Source: Rhinopomastus cyanomelas (taxonomy: Eukaryota; Chordata; Aves; Bucerotiformes; Rhinopomastidae). From it: a stretch of 64,000 bases of DNA. Below are positions 50,726 to 62,298 of the stretch, piece after piece. Where the stretch lies: positions 1-64,000 of the forward strand of contig VXBP01003634.1 of assembly GCA_013400115.1 (NCBI GenBank), given 5' to 3'. Position 1 is the stretch's first letter. Each line of letters opens with the position of its first letter. The notes below the pieces were generated by a model. That model ran no database searches. It was not told the DNA's origin and was given only the letters and a program-made list of their open reading frames with translations. A program made the position numbers and the translations under genes.

Positions 50726-51269
50726 AAAAAAAATGTATAATGCATGTAATGGTCCTTGATTTTTTACATTAGACACTTGGGGAAAGAACATGTCAGTTAA
50801 GCAGAGATGGGTACTATCACCTTCTCTATTATTCATGTGTCACCACTGTAGTCTGCAGACACCAGTACCCTTGGCTGTCCAGACTGGCAAACTCTTCAAT
50901 TCTTCAGCATAGCTTTCTACAGCAAAATGTGGATCAGGCAGGCCTGATTCCTCTGCACCCAGAGGTGCATCCCTTGATGCAGGAGACATGCTTTCAAAAA
51001 GGACCCAGTCTCTGTCTTCCATGCCCAAGGTTTAAGGATTCTTGAGTCCTACTTTCTTCAGCTAAGCATGAATGAATCCTCAGATACTTCTCTTAAGGCT
51101 CCTTCTCTTCCCTATACTCAGGCATCCCTAGCTTTTCTCAGTGGCAGAAATGACAAACAGTCTCTCTTCCTGCTGATCAGTATTTTCTAAGATGGTGGTG
51201 ACAGACGCATGGTCCTGGCTATGTGCGGGATTCAAGACAGAGACCAACCTGTGTCAGCAGTGGCCCCTC

Positions 51270-51840
51270 TCACTCCGCAAACGTGGCTGAGAGGGTTCCA
51301 TGACTCTCACGTCTCCCTTCTCCTCCTGCCTTAGCCACAGGGGGAAAGGGAAGAATCCTTCAGCTCACCATGGGTCACTGAATGGCTGCTCCGTCGGTGG
51401 GGGGAAATCAGCACTAGTTCTTGCTTCTCCAATCCATGGTGCCAGCAGGCGCTTCCGCCAGGCCAGGTTTGGAGCTACAGGGTAGTGCAGAGAGCAGTGG
51501 GAGCTGCTGTTCCCCATCCTGCTGTCTATGGGAGTGCAGCGGGCCCGCTGTACCCTCTCCCTCTTGTCTCCAACAGAGGAAGTGGAGCTGGGGGCAGGGG
51601 AGCCGCGGCTAGCCATCTTCCCTGCTGCCTCCCTGAGGTAGAATAGGGGCCTGGGGAAGCAGGCTATGGGAGGGCTACGGGGCTGCAGCCAGCCACCATG
51701 CCCCTCCATCCCATCTCCTTTCTTTCCCCTAACCCTGGAAAGGGGCTGGTGGGGGTGCCGTAGCAAAAGCCCCATGCTTGGAGGAAGACCCCAGCCAAAA
51801 GAGGGCAGGGCCACAATGATCAGACCCTTTTATCTTGTCA
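51270..51840. other. GC-rich island inside AT-rich intron, origin unknown
   Basis: About 570 bases clearly richer in G and C, with many CpG, than either flank. The minus strand (same as CLSTN2) has an open frame of 149 codons, 51814 to 51365, with text such as GKMASRGSPAPSSTSS and RMGNSSSHCSLHYPVAPN, which I do not recognise. No splice-compatible link to CLSTN2 is evident. It could be an inserted element, a promoter-like island or a retroposed fragment. Confidence 0.5.
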
Positions 51841-51877
51841 CCTAGCTCATACCTCTCCAGGGCAGGTACCTGGGAAA

Positions 51878-51962
51878 TTCTCTTAAAATGAAATGCACAT
51901 TTTATCTCATGGAAGCACACACATATACGTCTGAAAATTCTGGTAATTTTCAAACTACAACA
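51878..51962 (+). repeat. Unassigned dispersed repeat, copy B
   Basis: Partner of 44111-44195. Begins TTCTCTTAAA, ends CAAACTACAACA; same orientation. Lies just downstream of the GC-rich island. Confidence 0.75.
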
Positions 51963-52091
51963 AGAAGCTTTTTCTATTGTTTAAATAACATTTTTTTACA
52001 AAGTGTTGGCTCCTCCTTACTCTCATGATACTCATTACCTCTAACAAAAGCTTTACTGAACTGTTATGTATACTGGGAGTGTTATTTTACT

Positions 52092-52385
52092 TCACAGAAT
52101 CACAGAATCACAGAACATTAGGGACCTCGAAAGATCATCCAGTCCAATCCCTCTGCCACAGCAGGGTCACCTAGACCAAGTCGCACAGGAACATACCTAG
52201 GCAGATTTTAAATGTCTCCAGAGAAGAAGTCTCCACAACCCCCCTGGGCAGCCCGTTCCACCCTCACTGTGAAGAAGTTTCTTCTCATACTTATGTGGAA
52301 CCTCCTGTTTTCCAGCTTACACCCATTACCCCTTGTCCTATCACTAGATGACATTGAGAAGAGCCTGGATCCATTCTCCTTCTTT
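52092..52385 (-). repeat. CR1 3' part, antisense
   Basis: CACAGAATCACAGAATCACA tail, GACCTCGAAAGATCATCCAG, GTGAAGAAGTTTCTTCTCAT and CCCTTGTCCTATCACTAGAT. Small internal deletions are present near 52258. Confidence 0.92.
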
Positions 52386-53245
52386 CCTTTTTTACCTCTT
52401 TTGTCTATTAATTAACCCCACTTGATCATGGACTAACAACAGGTAGCAAAGTACCTTGATGCAAGGTCAAGCAGCACTTAGTAGTCCAACTGTTGGTCAG
52501 AATTAGTGATCTGAAAGGAGGATTAGGTAAGTGTCAGCCCTCTTAAGGAAGAAGATTCTCCTAAGTATCAGAAAATGTTCAAAACAAACCCACAGTCATC
52601 AGACTTCCATAAAATATTTCCTTAGCAGTGGCTAAAAGATTGACGACCTTTATCAGGACAGATACAACTCTTCCACATATTCCTTCATTTCTTTGTGCAG
52701 TCTAAACAGAATTTCCCAAAGTGAGAAGAAACATAACACGATAGACAATAGAACCAAAAGAACTACCAGTAAATACTCAGGATTCACTCTGGACATTGCT
52801 CTTCCAAGCTCTTTGCTCAAACTCCATCCCATAGTAGAACTGCATGCTGATTCCTCATTCATTTTTCACATGAGGTACAGAATATCTGTTTGAGCCTTAT
52901 TCAGCACCTAGCTGAAGTTCCTGATATGACAGAACTTCTGTAAATTTTGAAACGCCTTCTAAAAATTATTCAATAGATAGCAAAGTCACTGAGTCTCTTA
53001 AATTCCTGCACTCAATGAACCATGACCAATTATGACCAATTACATGCTTTCTGATATCTTTGACTGAGCAATGATATTTTTGACCCAGACGCCTTATAGC
53101 ACATTCTCTCTTTATACATTAGAAAACAAACAAAAAAACCCTCATAAGCCAAGAGCCACCCAGGGCTTCAGGGAGGGGCAATCATTTGATTTACCTAATT
53201 TAGGTGTTAAAATTGCATGTCCATTTTAAGTATGCATCTTCTTCA

Positions 53246-53538
53246 TGGAATCATTCAGGCTGGAAAAGACCTTTAAGATCAGAAAGTCCAAACATTAACG
53301 CAACTGGCCCAAGGCCATCGCTGAACCCTGTCCCTGAGCTCCAGATCTCCACAGCCGTGAAACACAGCTAGGGATGGAAATTCAACCTCCTCCCTGAACA
53401 GCCTGTTCCCAGGCCTGATGACCCTTTCCATGAAGAAGTTTTTGCTCATGGCCAACCTAAACTTTCTCTGGTACAAATTGTGTCCATTTCCTCTTGTTCT
53501 GTCACTTGTTTTTTGTGAGAAGAGACAAAAACCCATCT
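53246..53538 (-). repeat. Older CR1 fragment, antisense, interrupted by hAT
   Basis: CATGGAATCATTCAGGCTGG, AAAGACCTTTAAGATCAGAA, CCATGAAGAAGTTTTTGCTC and GTCCATTTCCTCTTGTTCTG: CR1-Y/X-like 3' region. It resumes at 53787-53825 (CTACAACCTCCTTTCCGGTA) after the hAT insertion. Confidence 0.85.
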
Positions 53539-53546
53539 CTCTACAA

Positions 53547-53786
53547 CATGGGTCCTCAAACTTTTTAAACAGGGGCCCGGGTCCTGTCCCTCACCCCCTG
53601 TCGGGGGCCCGGCTGTAGTTCGTCCTGCCTGGGAGCAGGAGGGAGAGACGGCGACAGCCTGGCCGTGCAGAAGGCAGGAAGAAGCAAACTGCGGCTGCTC
53701 GGCGGTGGTAGGTAAATACCGGCGGGCCAGATTGGACATCCTGGGGGGACGTATCTGGCCTGCGGGTCAGGGTTTGAGGACCCCTG
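53547..53786 (+). mobile_element. Non-autonomous hAT-type DNA transposon, copy 2
   Basis: 240-bp relative of the element at 28178, in opposite orientation. Ends are CATGGGTCCTCAAAC and its inverse with one mismatch. A perfect 8-bp target duplication, ctctacaa, lies at 53539-53546 and 53787-53794. It splits an older antisense CR1 fragment, which resumes after the right duplication, so the insertion is younger than that CR1. No transposase is present. Confidence 0.9.
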
Positions 53787-53837
53787 CTCTACAACCTCCT
53801 TTCCGGTAGTTATACACAGCAATAAAACAGGTGATAA

Positions 53838-54183
53838 GGGCAGCAGTGTGCACTTGCAGCCCGGAAGGCAAACCGGATCCTAGGCTGCATCAGGAGAAGT
53901 GTGGCCAGCAGGTCGAGAGAGGTGCTTCTCCCCCTCTACTCCGCTCTGGTGAGACCCCATCTGGAGTACTGCATCCAGTTCTGAAGCCATTATTACAAGA
54001 AGGATGTGGAGATGCTGGAGCGAGTGCAGAGGGGGGCCACGAGGATGATCAGAGGGCTGGAGCACCTCTCCTATGAGGCCAGACTGAGAGAGTTGGGNGA
54101 TAGTTTTGTCCTGCTCCGGCAGGGGAGTTGGACTTGATGATCTCTTTGGGTCCCTTCCAACCCCTAACATCCTATGATCCTAT
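53838..54183 (+). repeat. CR1 sense copy with single-N scar
   Basis: CAGCAGTGTGCACTTGCAGC, CTTCTCCCCCTCTACTCCGC, GAGGATGATCAGAGGGCTGG up to 54097. One N at 54098 is followed directly by the 3' UTR (GATAGTTTTGTCCTGCTCCG) and an ATCCTATG tail. Everything between ORF2 residue block RLRELG and the 3' UTR is missing at the N. Confidence 0.93.
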
Positions 54184-54273
54184 GATCCTGCTGTGGCATG
54201 GGGATTGGACTAGATGACTAGATGATCTTTCGAGGTCCCTTCCAATCCCTAATTATTCTATGATTCTATGAAT
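54184..54273 (+). repeat. Second CR1 3' end directly after the first
   Basis: GATCCTGCTGTGGCATGGGG, an ACTAGATGACTAGATGATC internal duplication, CCTTCCAATCCCTAATTATT and a CTATGATTCTATGA tail. A different subfamily from the preceding tail, same orientation. Confidence 0.9.
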
Positions 54274-57200
54274 TCCCTGGAAAGTCCATATACAAAAGTA
54301 TATTACTTTGAAGACTTTCAAAGAGACCTCTAGCCTTTTTAGGTTTAATCAACAGAAAATCCTCAAAAGCTCATTCAGTGACAATAGTTAGGCAGTTAAA
54401 TGGAGGTCTGAATTTAGCATCTGGAGGTAGGGCTAAGGTGACCCCAACCTAACCTGACCTCTTGAAAACCAGCACATCATACGATCAACAGAAATGCCTT
54501 TGCCATCTGTTTACATTCATTATACTACAACAAAAGTTCAACTTGAGAGTTAACGTAACTGTATGAAGCCTTAAACCATTATAAAATTTCACAATCATAT
54601 TTCAGCAAAATGGGAAAAATGAAGCCCCACATTACCTAAGAACAGCATATGTTGACCTAACAATAAGAAGCTTTCTGAGCTTCTCATGCTTGTACAATGC
54701 TTATTTGTACAAACCGGACATGTCTTGGTCAAACGCCAAAAGATAGGTTAAATCTGGCTCTCCTGCATTTGTAGCATTACTGCTAGGAAAATTCACATAA
54801 GACTTCCAGGTTAGAGAGGGTAAGAGGTCTGTTCATCATTAGGAACATGCTGCATAAATATAAATATATTCTGATAGTATGAAACCACATAACACATCCT
54901 TCGCAATTCCTGCTCAAAAATACAGAAAATATGCAGATGAGAATTCCTGGCAAATATGCAGAAAGAGACAAATATTTTTTGTATTTCAGGAGAAGTTAAA
55001 CTAATGGATATCACTAATTTAGGAGAACTAGGAACCATTGGAAACAACACGTATCATGAGGGTTATCACACTTCTATATGCCCATACTTTACAATTACCA
55101 TCTTCAGCTAGTTACAGCCTGAAATGAATTTTAACAAGTGCTTAAATAATACTAAAACAAGAATAAGGAATGCCAAGCTTCTGTTATTTTCAAATAAAAC
55201 ATCAGATTCCTTTTTATCTCTTTTTAATTATTTGGAAAAGTGTTAAGTACACGTGAAAAATCAGCACTGGCACAAGAAGAATTTACTCTTTGTAAAGCGA
55301 TATTTGGCCAGAGGAAGCTCCTGCTATTACAAAACAGCATGTGGTTTTTATTTAAATGAAGATTAGCATTTGATTGGTTCTTGGATATGTAATATTTATG
55401 GACAAAAACTACTACAATATTGCACTTCCATTAATGTGGGAACTTGAATTACGCTCTTTGTAAATTTTATGCAGATCATTCCACCCATCGACATCTTTTC
55501 AGTAGAGAAACTTAAAAGCTGTGTGCTGTTGGACATACTAGTTCCTAAATGTTCCCCATTTCCACTTTTGCCAAGAATCTTTGCTCAGTCCTCAGATCTA
55601 TCAGTGAATATGAAGGTCGGTACTTATTTGCAGACCATACCAACTTTGCAATCATACCAAAGACCATGAGTTACCTCATAATAAATTAATAAACAATCAA
55701 ATGAATAAACATATAAATAAGCAAACCTAAGGATAATACTATTAGTACTAGTAATAAAGGACAATGGAAAGAACTTTGCTTTGCATATGTGGAATGTGCA
55801 CTACCAGTACTGATTTGTCCTCTTGCTGCCAAGACCAGATAAAGAAAGGGAGGAAAGGGCATTATACCTATTACTGTAACATGCTGCAACTTGTCAGGCT
55901 CAATAAAACATTTCCTCAGTCCTATCAGGGTAGGGAACTGCTTCTTTCTAAATTGAAAGAATGATCAATATTTGAATATTAAGGCACTTTCTACCCAATA
56001 ATGAACAATGGCAACATTTTTATATCAATCCTTATCCAGCTGAATCTGAGAAATAAAAAGACCAACCAGCATCCCAGCCAGAATAAACATTACAAGCTTA
56101 ATTTACTGTCTCCAGCTTTAAAGGGCTTATATAATTGATGTATTTGTTTGTATGCCAGACATTGATCTAACCTACAATTTATCAGTAGAAATTACCTGGT
56201 AAACATTGATTTAAAGTACAGAAACTACTATAAATGCTATATAGCCAAACACTTATTTATCCCACCAAAGATTAAAAAATGCAAAGACTTAGGGATGATG
56301 TCTTTGAGAATTAAACTGAACACATTGTTCCCACTAAATGAATAAGAACAATATTAAAGGAAAAAAGAAAACTCAAACCCAGATACTTTGACCTCCTTGT
56401 TACGGGTTGAAAATGTCTGGAAAACTGCAAGTCAAAGCTGCAAACTTGATTTGTATGTTCTCTGTGAACAGAGGGTGTTTGGGGTTTCAGTTTGGGGTTT
56501 CCACAGCCACTACTTCCCCCCTTCCCTCTTTGGGACTCCACTTCCTTCTGATCTGGGTTGCTGAAAGGACACACGTGCACATGATGTATGTATAAAGACA
56601 TAAATGGCAATGACCAAATAGGTGAGGGATAACGTTTTCATCTATACTACGGCACAAGTCATGTAGGTCTCATATACTTGCAACATTAATTTGTTTCTAA
56701 ATTTGATGTAAAACCAAAACTGAAAAGCAATGTTGGCACTTTTGCAAACTCTCTTTGGAGAGAGCTGAAATGAGCTCACACCGAATTCTACTTTATTTCA
56801 TTCATGTGGCCTCAGCATTCATATTTGAATCTTATCTGGAATTCAAATAACTTCCTCTGATCTCTGGAATCTGTCTTCTCCTCTGATGATGTGTACAGGG
56901 ATCCACCTGCTAGGTATTTCTATTAGGAGTTTAGCAATGAACTTTTCAACCCTTCAGAGAGCCCAGTAATAAATACGGTCTACAAATGGGGTTATGGTCA
57001 TGAGCTAAATGAAATATGGATCACCTGCTAGAAAAACAAGGAAATGCTTTTCAGTACAGTAATAATACTTAATTTTAAAAGACTATGGTTGTTAATACTA
57101 AATGAGCCCTCCTATCCTTAATTATTACTTTTCAAATATTAATATAGTGGGGTTTTATTGTTTGCTTTCTCAGAACCTGACTGAAATACTAATGCTCAAA

Positions 57201-58229
57201 TGTTAAAGGTTACCTTTAAGCCAGATGTTCTGACTGCCTGCTGCTCTGAGGGCCGAGATTTCAGACAGCTGAGAAGTCTGGCCTTGCATCTGAATCTCTA
57301 AGTATTTTTCTCTCCCTGAGCATAAGGATGTTGCACTAAGGAAAAGGAGGTTGTCACTGTTCAAAATAGGATGACATATCCCTCCCTTGCCATTGGTGTC
57401 TACACAAACACTACACTTGTTTCAGTCAGTTATTTAGGCAAGTTACGGAGAAACAGAGAATGATTAATGCAAACTTGACTCCAGACACCAGACGCAAGTT
57501 GTCACTGTTTGCTTTTGAGGGGAAACACTTGAGCTCAACCATGAAAAGCTGCTTCTGAAGAGGCCTCCTCTTTCCTTTTCCTCCCTTTCACACGTTTCCA
57601 CTAACAATCACTTCATTGGACCAAAGCACTAGATTCCCCACAGGAAGGATTATGTGCTATTTTTCATTGATGAAATAAATATCCAGTGTCGACACCTCAG
57701 TACTTCCCTGCCTCCTGGAAAATACCAAGACAGAGGAAAGCGCACCATAACCCTTCCTGGGCTAATGACCTCTGTACAGCTGAAAATAGCACTGCTGGGT
57801 CTTGGAAGGCTTTCCATCTATTGGCCTGAATCTCTTCAAAGAGATGGTGCTTCCAAAGGAAGTGTTGACACTGCTTGCAAGGGCTTCTTTAAATGTACTC
57901 AGCAAAGGAAAATAGAGCTGACACAGGCACTGAACACTCTTTCACAATTCCTACAGTTTGGGAAGGGTGATTTACTTGAAAGATATTTGCTGTGTTGAAG
58001 GTGCATCATGCAAATCAGAGATAAAAAAATTCTTGCTTTTACACAACTCTCACATTAAACTGAGAAGATATCTCCAGAGAGTCACTTAGTGTTATTCATG
58101 TGGGAGTCCGCTACTGTTCTAATTTGAATATTGCTGTAGTCTGAGATGGAGGTAGTTATAAATGCAGCAAGACATACACAGAATAGATGCTCCTTTCCCA
58201 CAGAGATGAGTGTTGTATTTCCTTCAGTT

Positions 58230-58520
58230 CCAGCGGGTAATTAAGACATAATATGCAGAAAAGCAAATGCTGTTTTGTTTTTAATTACAGATAAAAGGTG
58301 GCAATGAGTCATTCTCAGGTACTGTAATAAAAAGTGAAGAATGGATGAATAGCTATGCTTCTGTATTTATACTCAAACATACATCAGGAAATTATACAAC
58401 CCAAATATTATGCTCAGTCTCTTTACTGAAATGGTATCTGCTGGGCCTTTAATTACAGGGCTGGCATTTTGCAGACAGGCTGATTACATGTTATATACCA
58501 TACACAGTTAATTAGTTATC
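58230..58520. promoter_or_regulatory. Cluster of four TAATTA homeodomain-type sites (candidate enhancer)
   Basis: TAATTA at 58238, 58282, 58450 and 58509 within 277 bases of repeat-free intron. This is more than expected by chance at this base composition (roughly 0.2 by a simple estimate). No conservation data are available here. Confidence 0.25.
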
Positions 58521-60547
58521 AACTCGATTTGTGACTTTGCCAAATTGAGAGTGTTGTGATTTAGACAATATACAGCCTTCTTTCAGCACTAATCACAACC
58601 ATGGTTGCAGTGCTTTTAGGGGAGGAAACAAGTCAGCACTGAGGGCTGCATCCCCAAGTAGTTCTGGGTTGATGCTAGTAACAAGAAACAGATAAATGGT
58701 GGGAAGAAATGTTCAATATCAGAGTTGCATGAGGTTTTAAAGTTTTATGGTTATCATTAAAGTAATTATCTAAAAGTTCAGACATTTATTCATAGTTCAG
58801 CTGGCTGAAATTTTCCCTGTGTAGTGCTGTTTTGCTGATTGGAAAATGGCTACTGAGTTACTGATGTGTCCCTAAAAGAAAATTACTATTGTCAGAAATG
58901 AGGCAGCTAGTTCTTCAGAAAAAGAAAAAAGGCACTGGAAGAAGGCACTGAAATGTGGCAAAAATGATCCTTCTGCATCTTCCAGGATTTCTCTCATAGC
59001 AAGAACTAAAGCTCTATCTGCATTTCTCTTATATGATTCAGAAATTCTCACATTCTGTTGCTGCAATGCCAGTTTTCTCCCTTCCAACACTTTCAGTCAG
59101 ACCCCAGAGACAGCTTCATGCTTTTCAAAAGGTAATGAGAGGCCTGCATTGAGTTTGCATTGCTGCACTCATCGATTCATGATCAACATCATTTCACTGG
59201 GTGATGCTACATTCCAGTCAAGGACTGGAAACCACTTGGTTCAACCATAAACCAGGTTAAGTGTGAATGGGGATAAGGGAAAAGAAAAGCCTATGAAGTG
59301 ATCAAGTGATCACAGCAAAAAGTTTTGTTCATATTACATATTAAAAGGTAATTATAACTATGCCAAGGTAAGGCAAATAGATAGTAAAAATAACTGTGGC
59401 AAACAACCTCTGGGTAGCACAAAGTGAACCTACACTATACTTACCCAAACACCTCAGAGCATTCTGATGTAGCCTATCCATTGCTACCAAGATCATAAAC
59501 TCCAGTAACCGAAAACTATTTGAAATAATTAATGAATGACTCTTATGCATAATCACAGCAGTGTCTCAGAATTTACTTCACTTGCCCAAGTGATTCCCCT
59601 GCTTCATCTGTTATTAATATTCACAGCAGCACCAACAAGCCTGAGCTACTGTATGGCTCAGCAAATACAGAGACTCATGATCTTCCTGAAACTGAACTTT
59701 CTGTGATGGGAATAAAAATTACGTGAAGTGGCTAAGCTGTTGGACAATTATGTATGGAAAACTTTACAGATATGAAGTTCATACATAGAAGGCTCCCTCT
59801 CCCTTTTACTCATATAAGTAGCAGACTTACACTACTAATGGGTGGCAGATGAAACCATGCCTATAAAATAAGATTTTTAAAAACTATATAAAATATCAGA
59901 GTTACCTTTTATGAAAAAAAATAAACTAGTTTAAATCCTAAGAATATATTGCAAAGGACATAGTTTGATACATCACGCTGTATCTCTTGTCTGTACCTGG
60001 AGGAGTGCAGACGAGACCTGTATCTGCTTTTGTGTTTTATTCTCCACTATTTACTCTTACTCTTGAAGTATGACAAAGCATCTTCTGAATCACAAGCTTT
60101 AAGTATTATTTTTTGGTTTAACAATTTTTACTCTCTCACATTTTAGCTTTGATAGACTCAGAAAGCTGCTGAAATGGCTGGTATATCAAATGTTTTCCCT
60201 ATGATAGCTAACGTGTGAAGACAGGGAGTACTTAAGTGTGAGAAATCACATTTTCACTGTATCTGTCATAGCAAAATCACAGCTGAAATCCAAGATCACT
60301 AATTATCAGTGAAAAGGCAGGCCTCTCAGGCAGACAAATCTCCAAGGGAATGGAGAATATCAGGCAGTGTGAGGGTGTCTGATCTCCTCAGAGTGCAGGG
60401 AGTGTGTATCCACCCCATCCCCTGGAGACTGGTAACAGTTTGTGGCTGTGTAGCATCCCCATTGCTGACTGGGACAGCTTCAGACACCAACTGTGCATGA
60501 AATCATGCTAGTTCCACACTCTGTTACTCTAGACATACTCTCTAGAC

Positions 60548-60571
60548 ATGCACAAGGAGCTCCTTGTGCAT
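60548..60571. repeat. Perfect 24-bp palindrome
   Basis: Two 12-base arms with no spacer, centred at 60559/60560 on GAGCTC, inner part CACAAGGAGCTCCTTGTG. Confidence 0.95.
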
Positions 60572-62244
60572 ACAAATACCATACATCAATAGACTATGTT
60601 GATAATTCAGTATAGTAAAGATTTAATTTTGTGTTTGAAGCTGATAAAATAACCAGCTGTGCTGAAATTTGGACGTTATAACATTAAAGTCAATGTAAAC
60701 AATATTTTTTTATAACCTACTTTGAAAAAAAACCTGTGAAAAATACCTTGTGAGCCTCTGGCTCAGATACAGATGGCCTGCAATGATGCTGTAGAACACA
60801 CTTTCTCATACCAAAGCTTAAAAGCACTACTTCCACAACTTAGAACTTTGACATTTCAAGCAGATCCCATTTTATTTAGGGTTCAGATTTCAGGACATAT
60901 TGAACAGAGTATCATTTCTGACAAATTTTCAATGCTACTTCATGTAAAGCAAACAACGAGGGCATCGAAGCAGGAATAAGGTACTGGAGTCTGCCTTATT
61001 TTCAGGGATACAGAATTTTTTGGTCAGTGATGTTAAGATACCTTAGGCCATGAGTAAAGAAGCACCTACTTAAGTTGTTCAATTCTGATGGAAAACTTCA
61101 AAAGCATTTGAGAACTCTGAGCCTTTATGAATGAAGAGATGTGTGGGGAACAGTTAACAGGAGTGATTCTTTTCCGGAAAACTTCCACATGAAGCAATTA
61201 ATAGGCTTTTCAGAAAAAAAAACAACCCCTCTTGTAAGATTTTCTCCACCGTTGTGACATGTAACACAAAACCGAAAGAAGGCTGAGAAAGACACAACTG
61301 TGTTTTGACTGGTGATTCAAGCAGCTGCAGATTTTTTGGGGGGCTGATTCTTGCTGCTGGAATTCCAAAACAAAGCAAACTGCTTAACATGTGCGAAAAC
61401 TGCAACTGAAGCCCTAGAACAGAGTGGCTTTTCTGTGTAAGCACGTGGATAGTTTAATGCAAATCACTGTAGTGCTTAAATACTCAGAGCTAAGTATGTA
61501 GGTAAACGGTTTCCCTGCTCAGAGCTGGCTGAGTATTTCTGAAATCAAAAGACAATTAGCCCACTTGAACTAGAAAATGACTGTCAAGGAAGAGACCAGC
61601 AGGGCGAGGAATCAAAGTGTGACATTCAGAAAGGTCTCTTGGAGCAGCTACCCAAAAGGAATCTGGCTGTTTCCTGTTCCCCTGCATACAAAGCCGTCTG
61701 GTCCTGTCCTCTACTGTATGTGAAATGGAGTGAGATTAACAGAACAATTTCTGTTTGAGTTGTTAACACATTTACCTGTTATGCCAGTTCTTCTGTTTAC
61801 TTTAGCTGAACGCTGGGCGATTAGTTATTGCAAGAACTTTCATTAAATCAACCACATTCAGGTCACTATTCAAAACACAGAAAATAAAGCCTGAATTTGG
61901 AATTGGGAACTCTGTGCTGGCCATGGCGCATTTTGGCACACCCGTGCCCAGTAGTGCATCCAAATCCAAGGATGTCAGCAGAGATGCCCCAGGGACACAA
62001 AGCTCAAGTACAAATTGCCAGGCAGGCTGCGTATCCAATTACAACAACAGCAGTAAATTGCTTTCAGCAAATCTGAGTCCACAGGTTAATTGGCGTAAAC
62101 AAATTGAAAGGGAAAAGACTGAATTCCTAATAAAACACTCACTGTGAAATGGAAAAGAACTTCACAAGATCCTGAACTCTGATTAACTGCTTGAAAGAAC
62201 TCAGTAAAATTATTTGCTGTCTTCAATACCATTAATTGTCCGTT

Positions 62245-62298
62245 TAGAAAAACACTAAGTGTAGTATGTGTTAGAAAAACACCAAGTGCAGCACTTGC
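62245..62298. repeat. 27-bp tandem duplication, diverged
   Basis: TAGAAAAACAC(T/C)AAGTG starts both copies (62245 and 62272). The second half differs at several bases. Confidence 0.85.

Noticed and set aside
50840..51028. Minus-strand 62-codon frame as part of an unknown gene
   Set aside because: No recognisable domain. Possibly part of the same inserted or GC-rich region as 51270-51840, but not supportable alone.
52653..52862. Minus-strand 69-codon frame with a hydrophobic segment (small membrane protein candidate)
   Set aside because: One hydrophobic run of common residues in AT-rich DNA is weak evidence. No start context, splice link or family match.
57654..57998. Plus-strand open frame of 114 codons
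   Set aside because: No recognisable domain, no splice context, opposite strand to the gene, and composition like the surrounding intron. Consistent with chance.
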